From contig NZ_JAENIK010000008.1 of NCBI RefSeq assembly GCF_016595465.1, forward strand, positions 186,001 through 250,000: a DNA stretch of 64,000 bases. Direction: 5' to 3'. The notes beneath the pieces were generated by a model. That model was not told where the DNA came from, searched no databases, and worked only from the letters and a program-made list of their open reading frames with translations. The first letter of the stretch is position 1. Each line of letters begins with the position of its first letter. Below, piece by piece: positions 24,843 through 33,828 of this stretch. The DNA is from Luteolibacter yonseiensis. Lineage in GTDB: Bacteria; Verrucomicrobiota; Verrucomicrobiia; Verrucomicrobiales; Akkermansiaceae. The translations under genes and the position numbers were made by a program.

Positions 24843-25457
24843 ATGCAAGACGACCTCACCCTCCGCCAACAAGAGATTCTCGACTACCTGCGGAAATCCC
24901 AACGCAAGACCGGGATCATGCCGTCCACCCGCGAGATCCAGCACTATTTCGGATTCGCAAGCCAGACCGCCGCCATGAGCCATCTGCGTGCGCTCGAGCG
25001 CAAGGGCGTCATCCAACGGCTTCCCGGAAAAGCCCGCGCCGTCATTTTCCCGGAAGAGCTCGACCGTGGCGAGATCATCGATATCCCGGTGCTTGGAAAC
25101 ATCGCCGCCGGCATGGCGCAGCTCTCGGAACAGGACCGCCAGGGCTGCATCTCCATCGACATCGCCTCTCTCGGACTCCCCCGCCATGCGAAAACCTTCG
25201 CTCTCAAGGTCCGGGGTGAATCCATGATCGATGCCCACATCTGCGATGGAGACACCGTGATTCTCGAATTCCGCGAGCCGCGCAAAGGTGACATCGTCGC
25301 CGCCCTCATCGACGGAGAAACGACGCTGAAACGCTACGTCGTGGAAAAAGGCAGACCCTTCCTCCGTGCGGAGAACCCCCACTTCCCGGACCTCGTTCCC
25401 GCGCAGGAACTCGTCATTCAAGGTGTCATGATCGCCTTGCTCAGGCAATCGATATGA
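24843..25457 (+). CDS. lexA: SOS repressor LexA
   Basis: The 204-residue protein has an N-terminal winged helix (LTLRQQEILDYLRKSQRKTG; MPSTREIQHYFGFAS; LRALERKGVIQRLPGKAR) and a C-terminal S24 autoprotease. The cleavage bond is Ala89-Gly90 (NIAAGMA), the nucleophile Ser127 (RGESMID) and the general base Lys163 (TTLKRY). LexA represses DNA-repair genes until RecA filaments trigger self-cleavage. An operator sits directly upstream. Full-length and intact. The downstream genes are on the other strand, so lexA is alone. Confidence 0.97.
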   Translation: MQDDLTLRQQEILDYLRKSQRKTGIMPSTREIQHYFGFASQTAAMSHLRALERKGVIQRLPGKARAVIFPEELDRGEIIDIPVLGNIAAGMAQLSEQDRQGCISIDIASLGLPRHAKTFALKVRGESMIDAHICDGDTVILEFREPRKGDIVAALIDGETTLKRYVVEKGRPFLRAENPHFPDLVPAQELVIQGVMIALLRQSI

Positions 25458-25555
25458 ATGGGACAGCCCCGCGGTTGAGGCGGAGGCTTCCAAGCCCTTG
25501 AAAAGGGCGCTTCTTCATGAGCGGCCCACGAACGCCTGATGATGACCAACGAATA

Positions 25556-25927
25556 TCATTCCCCGGCGATCGGGTAAGGCTCCATGTCGTGGGCATCCTT
25601 CCAATAAAGGTAGAGTTCACGCCAGCGGCGGAACAAGCTTCCGCCCTCGTCCCCTTCGCCGATGCTCCAGCCACGGACATGAAACCAATGGAGCAATCTC
25701 ATCTTCTCAGCCTCCAGGCGCGCCCGCGCCTCGCGGGAAAGCGGGGCATTGGAATTCTCAATACTTGTCAGATAGTAGTATTTCTCAGTCTGGAGCTGGT
25801 TGAGTGAAAGCGATGTTCCCGATCGATAGATCAAATGGATGATCGAGGGACCGGTCACCACGATTGCCGCGAGAAGAGCGATCAGCAGCAGGCATCGGGC
25901 CGAGGCGGATTGGGGTATGATTTTCAT
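25556..25927 (-). CDS. Small hypothetical protein with an N-terminal membrane anchor
   Basis: The 123-residue protein has one hydrophobic segment (about 12-31, LLLIALLAAIVVTGPSII). A helical, charged part rich in Arg, Glu, Trp and Tyr follows (REARARLEAEKMRLLHWF; RRWRELYLYW). No family recognised. It lies 70 nt downstream of the NlpC/P60 gene on the same strand and may be co-transcribed with it. Codon use is normal for the window, which supports a real gene. Confidence 0.6.
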   Translation of the reverse strand: MKIIPQSASARCLLLIALLAAIVVTGPSIIHLIYRSGTSLSLNQLQTEKYYYLTSIENSNAPLSREARARLEAEKMRLLHWFHVRGWSIGEGDEGGSLFRRWRELYLYWKDAHDMEPYPIAGE

Positions 25928-25997
25928 GACTAATGAAGATTTTGTGACAATCGATGCCTGATCCGGAAATCGGTCGGATGTCGGGGTTCAAGTGTTG

Positions 25998-26705
25998 TCA
26001 TTCCAGCAGCATCCAGCGATGCAGGGTGACATGAGAGTCGTACCATGGATTGCGGTCCGTCTTCGGATTCCCGACCGCCACCTTCCATGGCCCTGGATCG
26101 GCTTGGATCCATCTCCCCTCGCCGAAGCAGACCATCACGTGCCGGCCATCTCCCGTGACGGCGAGATCTCCGGCGGACAGCACACCGGAATCCAGATCCC
26201 GCAGTTTGCCAGCCATGCCCAGCGGTCGGGTGAATCCGCGATAATTTTCGCCCAGGGCCTTGGCGCTCGTGTCAAACCACCACTGTTCCGCCCATTGACG
26301 GAGGGCGGTCGGATTTGCGGTTTCAAAAGCGGTCTCCCACAGCGCATCCCTCAACGCCCTGCGGGGCAGGCCGGAGCAATCGACGCCCCTGCGGCCCTCT
26401 CCTCCCCACAGGTAGGGAACACCCTCCATCCGCCCGAGCGCCGCGACATAGCGGCTCGAAAGGTCGCTCGGAGAGACAGGCTTGCCCGGCATCAGAAACG
26501 GAACCACGCACAACACCGGCACCACCAGCAGGGCGAACCGTAAAACCTTCCGGTTCCAAAACAAAACCATCCCCGCCGACAGCAACGCCAGCAGGGACAA
26601 CGGGAGACCGTAGCGCAATGCCCCGTCATGATACGGATGAAATGCCAATGCGACCAGCCCGGTGACCCCCGCCGTGAAAACCACCCGGAAAAATTGACGA
26701 ATCAT
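25998..26705 (-). CDS. Membrane-anchored NlpC/P60 peptidase
   Basis: From the ATG at 26705 the protein has 235 residues: three hydrophobic segments in the first 75 residues, then an NlpC/P60 domain. The catalytic Cys is in YLWGGEGRRGVDCSGL and the His in GDGRHVMVCFGEG. The family cleaves peptide links in peptidoglycan stems or acts as amidases. The membrane helices put the domain outside the cytoplasm. A GTG start at 26759 would add 18 residues without a feature. It is divergent from thiH. The usual Cys-Ser motif is kept but the stretch after it (LPRRALRDAL) is shorter than in many members. Confidence 0.78.
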   Translation of the reverse strand: MIRQFFRVVFTAGVTGLVALAFHPYHDGALRYGLPLSLLALLSAGMVLFWNRKVLRFALLVVPVLCVVPFLMPGKPVSPSDLSSRYVAALGRMEGVPYLWGGEGRRGVDCSGLPRRALRDALWETAFETANPTALRQWAEQWWFDTSAKALGENYRGFTRPLGMAGKLRDLDSGVLSAGDLAVTGDGRHVMVCFGEGRWIQADPGPWKVAVGNPKTDRNPWYDSHVTLHRWMLLE

Positions 26706-26854
26706 CCCCGTGTCATGTGACGGTTCGGGCGGATTGACGATGAAGATCCGCACCTTCACGGAAATTTCACACTGGAGCCCCCACCGCCAGACGCGCCATT
26801 TCTTGAGAAACCACCTTTGACGTGCGCCGTCTGAGGACGCACATTCCGCCCGCC

Positions 26855-27991
26855 ATGGCTTTTGCGGATGTTTTTCCTGAACTGATGAAGCGACCGACTC
26901 CTCTGATGAGGCGTTTCCTCCAGCTTGTTTCCGAAGAGACCGGGGGTCCGCTCGAAACGCTGGCCCGCCAGAGCCAGCAGGTGACGCGCCGCCACTTCGG
27001 GAAGACCATGCGCCTGTTCGCCCCGCTCTACGTCTCGAACGAGTGCGTGAACAACTGCAAATACTGTGGTTTCTCGCGTGATGCCGCCATTTTCAGGACC
27101 ACCCTGACAATCGACCAGGTGGTGACCGAGGCGAAGCACCTCCATGGCCTCGGTTTCCGCAACGTCCTGCTCGTCGCGGGCGAACACCCGAAGTTCGTCT
27201 CGGACGGCTACCTCCAGGAATGCCTGGACGCCCTCAAGCCCTTCATCCCCACCCTGGGACTCGAAGTCGGGCCGATGGAGGACGACCAATACGCGGAAAT
27301 CGTCAGCCATGGTGCCGAGGGACTGGTGGTCTATCAGGAAACCTATCACCGGGACACCTACCAACAGCTCCACACCGCCGGACCCAAGAAGAATTTCAAC
27401 TGGCGGCTGGACTGCCCGGAGCGCGCCTACGCGGGAGGCTTCCGCCGCATCGGTATCGGCGCGCTGTTCGGACTGGCGAACTGGAAATACGAGGCGCTCG
27501 CGCTCTGCGCCCATTTGGAATACCTCTACCGCCATTGCTGGAAAGCGCAGTTCACCGTCGCGTTTCCCCGCATGCGCCCCTACGCGGGCAATTACGAATA
27601 TGAGCCGGATCCGGACCTCTATCTTCCCGACAAGGCCTTTGTCAGACTGATCGCCGTGTTCCGCCTGCTCTTCCCCCAGGTCGGCATCGTGGTTTCCACC
27701 CGCGAACCCGCCGCGCTCCGCGACGCCATCGCCACCCTCGGAGTGACCCACATGTCCGCCGGCGCGCGCACCGAACCCGGCGGCTACACCGGCGCGGGCA
27801 GCGACGACCTCCACCTCACCGTGAAAGGCCGCCGCGTGGAGCTTGAGGAAAAATCCGGTTGCGAGAAAGCCACCGAGCAATTCCAGATCACCGACCACCG
27901 CAGCCCCGCCGAGGTCGCCGCGATGCTGCGTTCGCAAAACCTCGATCCCGTGTGGAAAGACTGGGATGAGTCGCTGCTGGCGATGGCGTGA
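26855..27991 (+). CDS. thiH: Radical SAM 2-iminoacetate synthase ThiH
   Basis: The 378-residue length matches ThiH (377 in E. coli). The radical-SAM cluster motif Cys64-x3-Cys68-x2-Cys71 lies in NECVNNCKYCGFS. Other typical parts are LLVAGEHPKFV, LEVGPMEDDQYAEIV, VVYQETYHRDTY, GIGALFGLANWKYEALAL and MSAGARTEPGGYT. ThiH cleaves tyrosine to dehydroglycine for the thiazole ring of thiamine. I chose the ATG at 26855; a GTG at 26822 is possible. No thiG, thiS or thiF is nearby and no TPP riboswitch is visible upstream. HydG-like activity is less likely as the C-terminal extension of HydG is missing. Confidence 0.9.
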   Translation: MAFADVFPELMKRPTPLMRRFLQLVSEETGGPLETLARQSQQVTRRHFGKTMRLFAPLYVSNECVNNCKYCGFSRDAAIFRTTLTIDQVVTEAKHLHGLGFRNVLLVAGEHPKFVSDGYLQECLDALKPFIPTLGLEVGPMEDDQYAEIVSHGAEGLVVYQETYHRDTYQQLHTAGPKKNFNWRLDCPERAYAGGFRRIGIGALFGLANWKYEALALCAHLEYLYRHCWKAQFTVAFPRMRPYAGNYEYEPDPDLYLPDKAFVRLIAVFRLLFPQVGIVVSTREPAALRDAIATLGVTHMSAGARTEPGGYTGAGSDDLHLTVKGRRVELEEKSGCEKATEQFQITDHRSPAEVAAMLRSQNLDPVWKDWDESLLAMA

Positions 27992-27993
27992 GG

Positions 27994-28098
<105 letters not shown>

Positions 28099-28174
28099 CG
28101 ACGCCACACACCAGATGGCGGAGGGTGGAAACAAGGCACCGCCCGCAAACGGGCGGCGCCCTGCGTCCGATCAA

Positions 28175-29761
28175 TCACTGAAGACGCCAGCGCTGCTGGA
28201 GCGCGCCATTCCAGCCCCACTGGATCAACGACTGGCCGTTGGTCATCGTGCTGGCGCTGTCAAGGGACGCGCCGCTCTGCTGGTTCCAGATCCTATAACT
28301 CCCGTCCGTCTGCAGATCCACCCACCATCGTTGGTTGCTTCCCCGGGTGGCGGGCCATTGGATGATCTTCGTGTTGTTGGCGGAAGTGCCACCCGGAACA
28401 TCCAGCGATTTCCAGCTGGACTGGCTGACGATGTTCCAGGAGTTGTCCGCATTCTGGCTGAAGTTCCAGATCTGGGTCTGGCCGTAGTTCAGGCCCCATA
28501 GACCGACGGTGCTGTTGTTCGCGGTCAGGCCGAGGGAGTCGATCGCCATGTTGTGCAGGCCCACGATGGTATGCCGGCCCCAGATGTTGCTGGGGATGTT
28601 GACGGGGGTGAATTGCAGCCAGGCCGCGGCATCGCAGAACCGGTTGGTGATGATGTTGTTGTCGTTCGGAGTCTGCTGGGTGAAGTTGCTCCACGTGATG
28701 TTATAGTCGGTGCGCCGGCGGGCCCACGCGGCGTTGGCGTTGGCCACCGCCCAGCTGTGATAGGTGGCCCACTGGCGGTTGTCCCGGCAGAAATGTCCCA
28801 GAGCCCGGGCGTATTCGTCCGACCAAGTGTTGGTGCCGCCTCCGGTCATGATGCCGTCGTTATACCAGAGTGAACCCTTGACATAATCGAGCGCCCTTTT
28901 GGCGTCGTTATAATACATCACGTTTCCGGTGATTTGGTAAAGGTAGTTGGCGTAATCCGCGAACGTTCCCTGGTTATACACATTCCTGCTCGTGTTGACG
29001 GTACCGTTGGGTTCTATACCGTTGTAAACGTGGCCGTTCGAGGTGTTGTAGAGATTGGCCCTCACCCAGGCATAGATCTGGACCGCTCGGTCCAGGTACC
29101 ATTGGTCGTGATTTCCCATGTAGATCAGGCAGGCCGCCTTGCCCATGGTATTGTTGGAGAGGGCCTGCTTGTCGATGGTCTGGCCCGGCGGAGTCATGTT
29201 CGGCTGCTGCTCCCAGATTCCACCTCCGTTGTACTGGGTATCCCAACCGCGCGCCCACACCATGTCGAAGCAGGGGACGCGGGCGTTGTAGAGCAGGTCC
29301 GCGTTGCCGGTGATGAGATAACCGCGGGCCAGCATGATGGAGATCCATCCGATATCATCGTTCCAGCCGTCCCACTCGTAGCCCGGAGGAAACTTCTGGA
29401 GAAAGGTGGTGCAGAGCGCGTTGACAAGATTCTTGTGCGCGATGCTGCCGGTCCGCTCGAAGGCGTCCTGCGCGATCATGATATTGATCGCGCCGGTCCA
29501 GCCTTCATCGAACGTGTTTCCATTGATCTTATTCTTGTAGTAGTTGCCGTTCACGAGGAAGGCATTGTTGAAGCCGTTGAACATCGTATCGGCATCGCCA
29601 GCTCCGATGGCGGAAGCCGGTTGGACAAGGACGCTGCCGGCGGCGATGGCGAGGGCGGCCAGGAAGGACCGCGCCAGCCATCCCTTCCGGACCGGCGTCA
29701 TGGCTTTTTTTCCGGACGAGGACATGGCTCCGCCATTCGCTTTTTCCAATGCATGTTTCAT
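28175..29761 (-). CDS. Secreted GH76 (alpha-1,6-mannanase-type) glycosidase with C-terminal ricin-B lectin domain
   Basis: From the ATG at 29761 the protein has 528 residues. A long basic leader ends in ASA (about residue 50). The GH76 catalytic domain spans about 52-395, with the signature double Asp in WDGWNDDIGWISIMLARGY and further typical parts FDEGWTGAINIMIAQ, GGGIWEQQPNMTPPGQTIDKQALSN and YNQGTFADY. Residues about 430-528 form a ricin-type beta-trefoil (QIWNFSQNADNSWNIVSQS, GSNQRWWVDLQTDGSYRIWN, LQQRWRLQ). GH76 enzymes cut alpha-1,6-mannan backbones such as yeast or algal mannans, and the lectin part would bind the glycan. Starts at 29725 or 29701 are possible. No regulator is adjacent. 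Confidence 0.88.
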   Translation of the reverse strand: MKHALEKANGGAMSSSGKKAMTPVRKGWLARSFLAALAIAAGSVLVQPASAIGAGDADTMFNGFNNAFLVNGNYYKNKINGNTFDEGWTGAINIMIAQDAFERTGSIAHKNLVNALCTTFLQKFPPGYEWDGWNDDIGWISIMLARGYLITGNADLLYNARVPCFDMVWARGWDTQYNGGGIWEQQPNMTPPGQTIDKQALSNNTMGKAACLIYMGNHDQWYLDRAVQIYAWVRANLYNTSNGHVYNGIEPNGTVNTSRNVYNQGTFADYANYLYQITGNVMYYNDAKRALDYVKGSLWYNDGIMTGGGTNTWSDEYARALGHFCRDNRQWATYHSWAVANANAAWARRRTDYNITWSNFTQQTPNDNNIITNRFCDAAAWLQFTPVNIPSNIWGRHTIVGLHNMAIDSLGLTANNSTVGLWGLNYGQTQIWNFSQNADNSWNIVSQSSWKSLDVPGGTSANNTKIIQWPATRGSNQRWWVDLQTDGSYRIWNQQSGASLDSASTMTNGQSLIQWGWNGALQQRWRLQ

Positions 29762-29893
29762 TTTATGGGTTTTGTTTGGGTTTGCGATATCGCGACCGTT
29801 TTCGTCGTGCCGCGTGAACCACCTGATGGCATCGAATAAATATCCGATGGATATACCGTGATTCATGATCAGGCTGCGCCATGTGAACGCTTT

Positions 29894-29924
29894 TGATAAG
29901 CTCCCCAAGTAGGGAGTTTTATCA
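29894..29924. promoter_or_regulatory. Inverted repeat upstream of the GH76 gene
   Basis: TGATAAG-CTCCC and GGGAG-TTTTATCA flank a six-base centre (CAAGTA). The arms match over about 11 bases with a one-base offset. It lies about 135 nt upstream of the mannanase start and could be an operator or the folded end of a transcript. Confidence 0.5.
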
Positions 29925-29949
29925 GACCGGCCGCCCGAGCCACGCAGGA

Positions 29950-29967
29950 CCACATGAATACATGTGG
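29950..29967. promoter_or_regulatory. Second inverted repeat upstream of the GH76 gene
   Basis: CCACATG-AATA-CATGTGG is a perfect seven-base dyad with a four-base spacer, 26 nt beyond the first dyad. Size and symmetry fit a dimeric regulator site. Confidence 0.45.
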
Positions 29968-30050
29968 ATCTTGTCTCCCGATCTCGGTTTCATCAGCAAT
30001 CCGACCTATATAATTGAATATTCCAATCCTTCGAAAACATGATGCGAGCA

Positions 30051-30086
30051 TTGCTCCATTTTCCATACAGGATATGGAATGAGCAA
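30051..30086. promoter_or_regulatory. Third inverted repeat, long and bulged
   Basis: Inner arms TTCCATA (30061-30067) and TATGGAA (30073-30079) are perfect. Outer arms TTGCTC (30051-30056) and GAGCAA (30081-30086) are also perfect, separated from the inner arms by a CATT/T bulge. Its role is unknown. Confidence 0.45.
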
Positions 30087-30258
30087 CCCTGCCAGTGACG
30101 GCACGATCGATGATGGAACGAAATTTCCGAGCCTTCCGCCATGAAATCACGCGGCAGCATCATGAAGCCCCACAGGCTTGGAGCATTGGATTTCGATCCG
30201 GATCCGGAACCTGCCTTTCATACAAAAAAACCACATCCGACCCTACCGGCGGGCGGGT

Positions 30259-31062
30259 TTACTGCGTCGCCACCTTCACCAGCAATCCGGATTTCCGCAC
30301 GTGCCTGAGGTTCATCGCGAAGAAGATGGCCGCCACCGCGCCCCAGACAAGATTGAGCAGGAGCGCGTGCTCCACATTTCCCCATGGCACCGGTTTTCCG
30401 GAGAGGACGGTGCGCATGCCTTCGAAGACGGGTGTGCAGGGCAGGGCCATGGCGGCGGGTTGCAGCCATGAGGGCAGCACGGAGACCGGATAAAACACGG
30501 CGGCGAGCGGCTGGATGAAGAACGGGATGGCCCAGGCCAGACTCTCCGCCGCCTGGCCGAAGCGCATGATGAGGGCGGTGGAAATCATGCCGAGGAACCA
30601 GCCGAAGAGGATCAGATTTCCCAAGAACGGCAGCAGGCCGAGGCCGAGATTGGTGAGTTGGAACTGATAGGCCAGCGCCGCGACGATGGTGAGGACGACG
30701 AGGGTGACTCCGACACGCAGCACTCCGACGACGCAGGTGGATGCGACATACTCCGCCGTGCGCACGGGCGCGACGAAGACGTTGAGCAGGTTGCGGGTCC
30801 AGACATCCTCAAGGAAAGAGATGGCGACCCCTTGTTGGGAACGGAAAAGCACGTCCCACAGGATCATCCCGCCGATGAGGAAACCGATCGAAGATGGAAA
30901 GCCTCCCTCCCCATGTCCCTTCAGGTAGGTGGTGAGGAATCCCCATACGAGCAGATCCACCAGCGGCCAGAAGATCAGCTCCACCAGCCGGATCGGATGG
31001 CGGGTGTAGAGATACAGGTAGCGGAGGACGAGGGCTTGGACGGTGTTGATGGAAAACGGCAT
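30259..31062 (-). CDS. ABC-2 type transporter permease
   Basis: The 267-residue protein has six hydrophobic segments and the ABC-2 layout (amphipathic N-terminus LRYLYLYTRHPIRLVELIFWP, then LVWGFLTTYLK; late AAVFYPVSVLPSWLQPAAMALPCTPVFEGMR). It is the membrane partner of the ATP-binding gene 12 nt upstream. ABC-2 systems export drugs, lipids or polysaccharides; the substrate here is not evident. Its 3' end faces the GH76 upstream region. Confidence 0.9.
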   Translation of the reverse strand: MPFSINTVQALVLRYLYLYTRHPIRLVELIFWPLVDLLVWGFLTTYLKGHGEGGFPSSIGFLIGGMILWDVLFRSQQGVAISFLEDVWTRNLLNVFVAPVRTAEYVASTCVVGVLRVGVTLVVLTIVAALAYQFQLTNLGLGLLPFLGNLILFGWFLGMISTALIMRFGQAAESLAWAIPFFIQPLAAVFYPVSVLPSWLQPAAMALPCTPVFEGMRTVLSGKPVPWGNVEHALLLNLVWGAVAAIFFAMNLRHVRKSGLLVKVATQ

Positions 31063-31074
31063 GGCTTCGGGTGG

Positions 31075-31827
31075 TTACTTCACGATGGCTTCCACCTCAC
31101 CGCGGGCGACGCCGATGAAGAGGTCTTCGAGGGAACTGCGGTTGAATTTCTCCGCGATGTGGTCAGGCGTTCCTTCCGCCAGGACCTTTCCACCGTGCAG
31201 GAAGATCAGGCGGTCGCATACCTCGTGGATGTCCCGCATGTTGTGGGAGGTGTAGAGGATGGAGAGGTTGTTCTCGTGCTGGAGCTTGCGGAGCAGTTTC
31301 CGCACACGGTCGGCGATGTCCGGATCGAGCGATGCCGTGGGTTCGTCCAGCAGGAGCAGGCGCGGCTTGTTGAGGAGGGCCTTCGCCAGGTTCACGCGGG
31401 TGGACTCTCCGGCGGAGAGGGTGCCGGTGACGGATTTCCGCAGGTGGGTGATGTCGAGGAGCTCGAGCAGTTCTTCGATGCGCTGCTTCGGTTTTGGAAT
31501 GCCGTAGAGCTTGGCGAAGACATTCAGGTTCTGCCAGACGAGGAGGTTCGACGGCAGGGCGGTGTAGGCGGAGGAGAAATTCACCTGCCGCAGGATCTCG
31601 ATCCGGTGCTTCCACAGATCGAGCCCGAAGACCCGGATGCTGCCCGATGTCGGCGTGGTGAGGCCGAGCAACAGGTTCATCGCGGTGGTTTTTCCCGCCC
31701 CGTTCACACCGAGCAGGCCGAGTGATTCCCCTTCCGCGAGGGAGAACGAAAGGCCGTCGAGCGCGGTGGACGTGCCGAAGGATTTGGCGAGGCGGTCCGC
31801 TTCAAGAATGGGAGTGGCGTCGGGCAT
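31075..31827 (-). CDS. ABC transporter ATP-binding protein
   Basis: From the ATG at 31827 the protein has 250 residues. Walker A is GVNGAGKTT, the signature is LSAGEST (Gly to Ala at position 3), Walker B is LLLLDEPTASLD and the H-loop is SHNMRD. It energises the ABC-2 permease encoded 12 nt downstream. The usual signature LSGGQ/LSGGM is altered to LSAGE, which occurs in some exporters. Fourteen additional residues from an in-frame start at 31869 look unrelated to the domain. Confidence 0.93.
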   Translation of the reverse strand: MPDATPILEADRLAKSFGTSTALDGLSFSLAEGESLGLLGVNGAGKTTAMNLLLGLTTPTSGSIRVFGLDLWKHRIEILRQVNFSSAYTALPSNLLVWQNLNVFAKLYGIPKPKQRIEELLELLDITHLRKSVTGTLSAGESTRVNLAKALLNKPRLLLLDEPTASLDPDIADRVRKLLRKLQHENNLSILYTSHNMRDIHEVCDRLIFLHGGKVLAEGTPDHIAEKFNRSSLEDLFIGVARGEVEAIVK

Positions 31828-31920
31828 CGCCGCAAGCTGGCACCTCCGGCATGGGTTTGCCACTAACATTTGACGCGATCCGGTGGTGGCACGGACCGCG
31901 TCATAAAAAAGAGGCGCCGG

Positions 31921-32853
31921 TCAGCGGACAAATTCCAGCAGGTCCTTGTTGAGCTGGTCCTTGCTGGTGTCTCCGAGACTGTGCGTGCCGCCCGGATAGA
32001 TTTTCAAAACGGCGTCCGGCACCAGCTTCGAGGAAATCAGGGCGGACGCGCCGATGGGCACGATCTGGTCGTCATCGCCGTGGATGATGAGCGTGGGGAT
32101 GTCGAATTTCTTCAGATCCCCGGTGAAGTCGGTTTCTGAAAACGCCTTGATACAATCGTAGGCGTTCTTGTGGCCGGACATCATGCCCTGCGTCCACCAG
32201 GACTGGATCAGGCCTTGGGAAATTTTCGCTCCGGGCCGGTTGAATCCGAAAAACGGTCCGCTCGCGACATCGAGAAAAAACTGCGCGCGGTCCGCCAGAT
32301 AGGCGGCGCGGAATCCATTGAAGACATCGATGGGAAGCCCGCCGGGATTCGCCTCGGTCTTGAGCATGATGGGCGGCACGGCACCCATCAGCACCGCCTT
32401 TCTCACGCGCTTGGTGCCGTGACGGCCGATGTAACGCGCGACCTCGCCGCCACCGGTGGAGTGGCCGATCATCACGACATCCTTGAGATCCAGTTTCTCG
32501 AAAAGCTCGGCAAGATCGTCGGCATACTGGTCCATGTGATTTCCATCCCACGGCTGGCTGGAACGTCCGTGTCCACGGCGGTCGTGGGCGATGCAACGGA
32601 AGCCGTTGGACGCCAGATGGAACATCTGCGCCTCCCATGCGTCCGCCGTGAGGGGCCAGCCGTGGCTGAAGGTGACGACAGGGCCGGTGCCCCAGTCCTT
32701 GTAATAGATGCTGGTGCCGTCCTTGGTGGTGATCGTGCTCATGGTTTTGTTTGTTTTTTGGGTAGCGACTGTTTTTTGCGAAGCGGCGTCTGTCAGGAAA
32801 GGGAGCCCCATGACGGAGGCAGCCGTGGTGAAAAAGAATCTGCGACGTTTCAT
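31921..32853 (-). CDS. Exported alpha/beta hydrolase of the cofactor-free haloperoxidase type
   Basis: The 310-residue protein has a leader with [19 protein letters not shown], Tat-like but with weak consensus. The mature domain has [32 protein letters not shown] and nucleophile Ser in [19 protein letters not shown], with Asp in [12 protein letters not shown] and His in YPGGTHSL. This is the non-haem chloroperoxidase/aryl esterase subfamily: perhydrolase or esterase activity. It is the last gene of a seven-gene operon. The start overlaps the redoxin stop (ATGA), so the two are coupled. Confidence 0.88.
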   Translation of the reverse strand: MKRRRFFFTTAASVMGLPFLTDAASQKTVATQKTNKTMSTITTKDGTSIYYKDWGTGPVVTFSHGWPLTADAWEAQMFHLASNGFRCIAHDRRGHGRSSQPWDGNHMDQYADDLAELFEKLDLKDVVMIGHSTGGGEVARYIGRHGTKRVRKAVLMGAVPPIMLKTEANPGGLPIDVFNGFRAAYLADRAQFFLDVASGPFFGFNRPGAKISQGLIQSWWTQGMMSGHKNAYDCIKAFSETDFTGDLKKFDIPTLIIHGDDDQIVPIGASALISSKLVPDAVLKIYPGGTHSLGDTSKDQLNKDLLEFVR

Positions 32854-33350
32854 GACCTATCATTCTCCGCGGATTCGTCAACGAGCTGTTGGATGGCGGC
32901 AGCGACCGCGAGATCCTCCACCTGCCCCATCTTGTGGGCGCGGAGCTGTCCGATACGGTCGATGAGAAGCAGGCTGGGAGTGCCGCGCATCTGGTAGCGG
33001 CGCATGGATTCCGGAATTCGGTCATGGCCGGCACGGTCGATGCCCACGGGGAATTTCACCCGGAACTCGTGCATGAAGACACGCAGCGCGTCGGGAGTCA
33101 TGACGGCATGGTTTTCAAAAACCGTGTGGATTCCGACGACCGCGACGTCCTCTGGATCGAAGAACTGATGGAGCCGGCTGGTCTGTGGCACGCCGTGCAG
33201 GACGCAACCGGGGCAGAGCATCTGGAACGCGTGCAGGACGACAACCTTTCCACGCAGCGCCGCAAGTCTCAGCGGCTCCGCCGTGTTCAGCCATTCACTG
33301 ACGCTCCATTCCGGAGCGGGAACAGGATCAGTCAGGAAGATGGGATTCAT
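32850..33350 (-). CDS. Thioredoxin-fold redoxin with CPGC motif
   Basis: From the ATG at 33350 (GTG at 33362 is the alternative) the protein has 166 residues. It follows the AhpC/TSA-TlpA layout: [21 protein letters not shown], a [16 protein letters not shown] strand and [15 protein letters not shown] with the cis-Pro. No signal peptide, so it is cytoplasmic. It probably reduces disulfides or peroxides. Its stop overlaps the start of the haloperoxidase-type hydrolase, and the OsmC gene ends 24 nt upstream. Confidence 0.85.
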   Translation of the reverse strand: MNPIFLTDPVPAPEWSVSEWLNTAEPLRLAALRGKVVVLHAFQMLCPGCVLHGVPQTSRLHQFFDPEDVAVVGIHTVFENHAVMTPDALRVFMHEFRVKFPVGIDRAGHDRIPESMRRYQMRGTPSLLLIDRIGQLRAHKMGQVEDLAVAAAIQQLVDESAENDRS

Positions 33351-33374
33351 GAAGGATTTCACAAAATGAAAAGC

Positions 33375-33794
33375 TCATGCCTCCAGCACGGCGGACAGGG
33401 TGATGTCCGCGCGCAGAACCTTCGAAACCGGGCACCCGGATTTCGCCTGCACGGCGATTTCCTGGAACGCCTCATCCGTAATGCCCGGAATTTTCGCCGT
33501 GAGGGTGAGATGGACGGCGGTGATCGCGAGGGCTCCGGGATCGAAGGTGAGATCCGCACGGGTGGCGATGGACTCCGGTGGGTATCCGGCATGATCAAGG
33601 GAAAGCGCCAGGGCCATTGAAAAACATCCCGCATGGGCAGCGGCGATGAGCTCCTCCGGATTGGTCTCCTTGCCATCTCCGAAGCGGGAGCGGAAGGAAT
33701 AGGGAGTTTCATGGAGGACATGGCTCTGGGTTCCGAGAGTGCCGGATCCATCCTTGAGGGAGCCGGTCCAACCGGCGTTCGCGGTGCGTTTCAT
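33375..33794 (-). CDS. OsmC/Ohr family peroxiredoxin
   Basis: The 139-residue protein has the two reactive cysteines of OsmC, in AAHAGCFSMALALSLDHAG and VQAKSGCPVSKVL, and the early GDGKETNPEELIAAAH motif. OsmC proteins reduce organic hydroperoxides using lipoyl or thioredoxin-type donors. The adjacent redoxin could be such a donor (inference). It is intact and of typical length (143 in E. coli). Confidence 0.95.
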   Translation of the reverse strand: MKRTANAGWTGSLKDGSGTLGTQSHVLHETPYSFRSRFGDGKETNPEELIAAAHAGCFSMALALSLDHAGYPPESIATRADLTFDPGALAITAVHLTLTAKIPGITDEAFQEIAVQAKSGCPVSKVLRADITLSAVLEA

Positions 33795-33828
33795 GGGTAT
33801 GTTGGATTGATAGGTCAGATAGAATTCA

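Larger units (their letters stand above)
29762..30258. other. Intergenic region upstream of the GH76 gene
   Basis: About 500 bases between the GH76 start and the 3' end of the ABC permease gene. I see no gene. The region is more AT-rich than average and holds three separate inverted repeats, listed as their own features, and probably the promoter of the mannanase. Confidence 0.6.

Noticed and set aside
25490-25515. Terminator after lexA (GCCCT/AGGGC)
   Set aside because: Only five base pairs and no T run.
26760-26854. TPP riboswitch before thiH
   Set aside because: The conserved CTGAGA and ACC-CTGAT blocks are absent; only a short hairpin is seen.
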